This document shows positions 6,238-6,704 of a DNA stretch of 6,704 bases, one piece after another (within the stretch, counting starts at the first letter, position 1; each line of letters begins with the position of its first letter). The notes under the pieces are model-generated. The model ran no database searches, was not told where the DNA came from, and saw only the letters and a program-made list of their open reading frames with translations. The stretch comes from Deltaproteobacteria bacterium. GTDB lineage: Bacteria; Desulfobacterota; Binatia; UBA9968. The position numbers and the translations under genes are program-made. Location: NCBI GenBank assembly GCA_020027655.1, contig JAHKKJ010000197.1:1-6704 (forward strand). Direction: 5' to 3'.

Positions 6238-6396
6238 TCAAGCTACTCGTTTCAAGGCAAACTGAATTAAGGATTTGGCTCGCTTCAACGCGGTAGAACG
6301 TGTTCGTCCTTGAGCGGTGGCATGGAAGATTGGAACGTTTGCGAGCCACCAACCGTCATCTCTCCCTTGTAAAATAACTGTGTAATGTCGCTGCAT
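6238..6396 (-). CDS. Small HicB-like antitoxin domain protein, no HicA seen
   Basis: A 52-residue leftward reading frame starting at ATG 6396 and ending with TGA at 6238-6240. The sequence MQRHYTVILQGRD (1-13), DDGWWLANVP (13-22) and AQGRTRSTALKRAKSLI (26-42) follows the HicB pattern: first strand YTVIL, then a D-G-W/Y-x-x turn, strand xxVP, then QGRTR leading into an Ala-rich helix. This is the partial RNase-H-like fold that in HicAB modules neutralises the HicA RNase. The normally conserved Gly-Cys after the VP strand is His-Ala here. The protein stops after the first helix, so it lacks the C-terminal DNA-binding part of longer HicB proteins. There is no HicA signature (double-stranded RNA-binding fold with GSHH) within 300 bp on either side. 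The start has only weak A/G-rich sequence upstream (AGAAAAG). It could be a solitary antitoxin, a remnant, or one of the widespread orphan HicB-like small proteins. Confidence 0.68.
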   Translation of the reverse strand: MQRHYTVILQGRDDGWWLANVPIFHATAQGRTRSTALKRAKSLIQFALKRVA

Positions 6397-6495
6397 GGAG
6401 CTTTTCTAGCTGGCGCGCCTTAGAAAGCAACGACCACTTCTCGTACGGCTCTTTGATAAATCCGATCTTATCCTGCTTCTCTCTTGGTAATGCGG
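6397..6495. other. Spacer before the HicB-like gene with an ambiguous overlapping frame
   Basis: A second minus-strand frame (GTG at 6544 to TGA at 6358-6356, 62 codons) crosses this spacer and overlaps the first 13 codons of the HicB-like gene. Its product would include EPYEKWSLLSKARQLEKLH. The composition is protein-like, but there is no clear ribosome binding site and it conflicts with both neighbouring frames, so I do not call it as a gene. It might be a frame-shifted continuation of the broken frame to the right. Confidence 0.3.
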
Positions 6496-6702
6496 TTAGT
6501 TTTGGCTCTTCAGTTTTTCTCCGGTCCGCATGTATTGAGACCACGTCGAGTGTTCTTTAGAGATCAGATTTTCAACACGTTGGACGAAGAGAGCAAACAA
6601 ATCACCCTGATCGTAGGGTTGGGTTTTGGTTAAAAAGAGATACTTCTCCTGCTTTAATGCTTCACATGTCGTTCGGTATCCGGTCTAGTTTTCCTGAAAT
6701 TG
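6496..6702 (-). pseudogene. Probable gene remnant interrupted by an amber codon, right edge
   Basis: On the minus strand an open frame runs from 6684 to a TAA at 6498-6496. It reads like a real soluble, helical protein C-terminus: CEALKQEKYLFLTKTQPYD, then FALFVQRVENLISKEHSTW, then YMRTGEKLKSQN. No ATG or GTG lies near its beginning; the first ATG is only 12 codons before the stop. In the same frame, a TAG at 6687-6685 separates it from QFQEN at the window edge, and CAG-to-TAG would join them smoothly. I therefore read it as the tail of a gene entering from the right and broken by a nonsense change. Alternatives are an upstream frameshift, a TTG start at 6600, or a non-coding frame. I do not recognise the family. 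It precedes the HicB-like gene by 99 bp on the same strand. Confidence 0.4.
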
Positions 6703-6704
6703 AT

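Noticed and set aside
6356..6544. Leftward 62-codon frame from GTG 6544
   Set aside because: It overlaps the start of the better supported HicB-like gene and the end of the broken frame, has no ribosome site, and I recognise no family; kept only as a possible frameshifted remnant.

Overview
The window is an ordinary-looking stretch of bacterial chromosome with about nine intact or partial genes on both strands and a more decayed, AT-richer right end. The organism cannot be named from this sequence. The presence of Aat (the Leu/Phe N-degron transferase), a Tat-exported hydrolase and clear Shine-Dalgarno sites point to a Gram-negative heterotroph. The moderate GC and the mix of families would fit an uncultured soil or water lineage near the deltaproteobacteria/Binatota, but that is a weak inference.

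Left part (1-2178): two leftward genes, 85 bp apart. The upstream one is an N-acyl-D-amino-acid deacylase-like amidohydrolase (446-2038). The downstream one is a Tat-signal dienelactone-hydrolase-family protein (1-360), cut by the window edge. Both are hydrolases of the kind used in scavenging or degrading organic compounds. A 140 bp divergent region separates the amidohydrolase from a rightward four-helix membrane protein of unknown function (2179-2724).

Middle (2725-4880): aat (2747-3433, leftward) converges on the membrane gene. It diverges from a small VOC/glyoxalase-fold enzyme (3540-3908). The VOC upstream region carries a candidate promoter overlaid by a 7-bp inverted repeat, TTTCGCG/CGCGAAA, which abuts the ribosome binding site; this is the best regulatory candidate here. 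A small CPCC zinc-knuckle/coiled-coil protein (3962-4270) follows the VOC gene in the same direction. It converges on a conserved-looking but unrecognised 198-aa protein (4284-4880, leftward).

Right part (4881-6704): a 261 bp mostly empty spacer leads into a complete medium-chain zinc alcohol dehydrogenase (5142-6149). A strong hairpin then lies between this gene and a converging 52-aa HicB-like antitoxin domain (6238-6396), which overlaps longer reading frames and was found by reading the minus strand directly. No HicA toxin is visible beside it. Further right, a protein-like minus-strand frame is interrupted by an amber codon near the edge and looks like a gene remnant. I see no mobile element ends, CRISPR array, tRNA or rRNA. 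I do not see a convincing new multi-gene system; the most useful leads are the VOC operator, the solitary HicB-like gene with the broken frame next to it, and the c-ring-like helix in the membrane protein.
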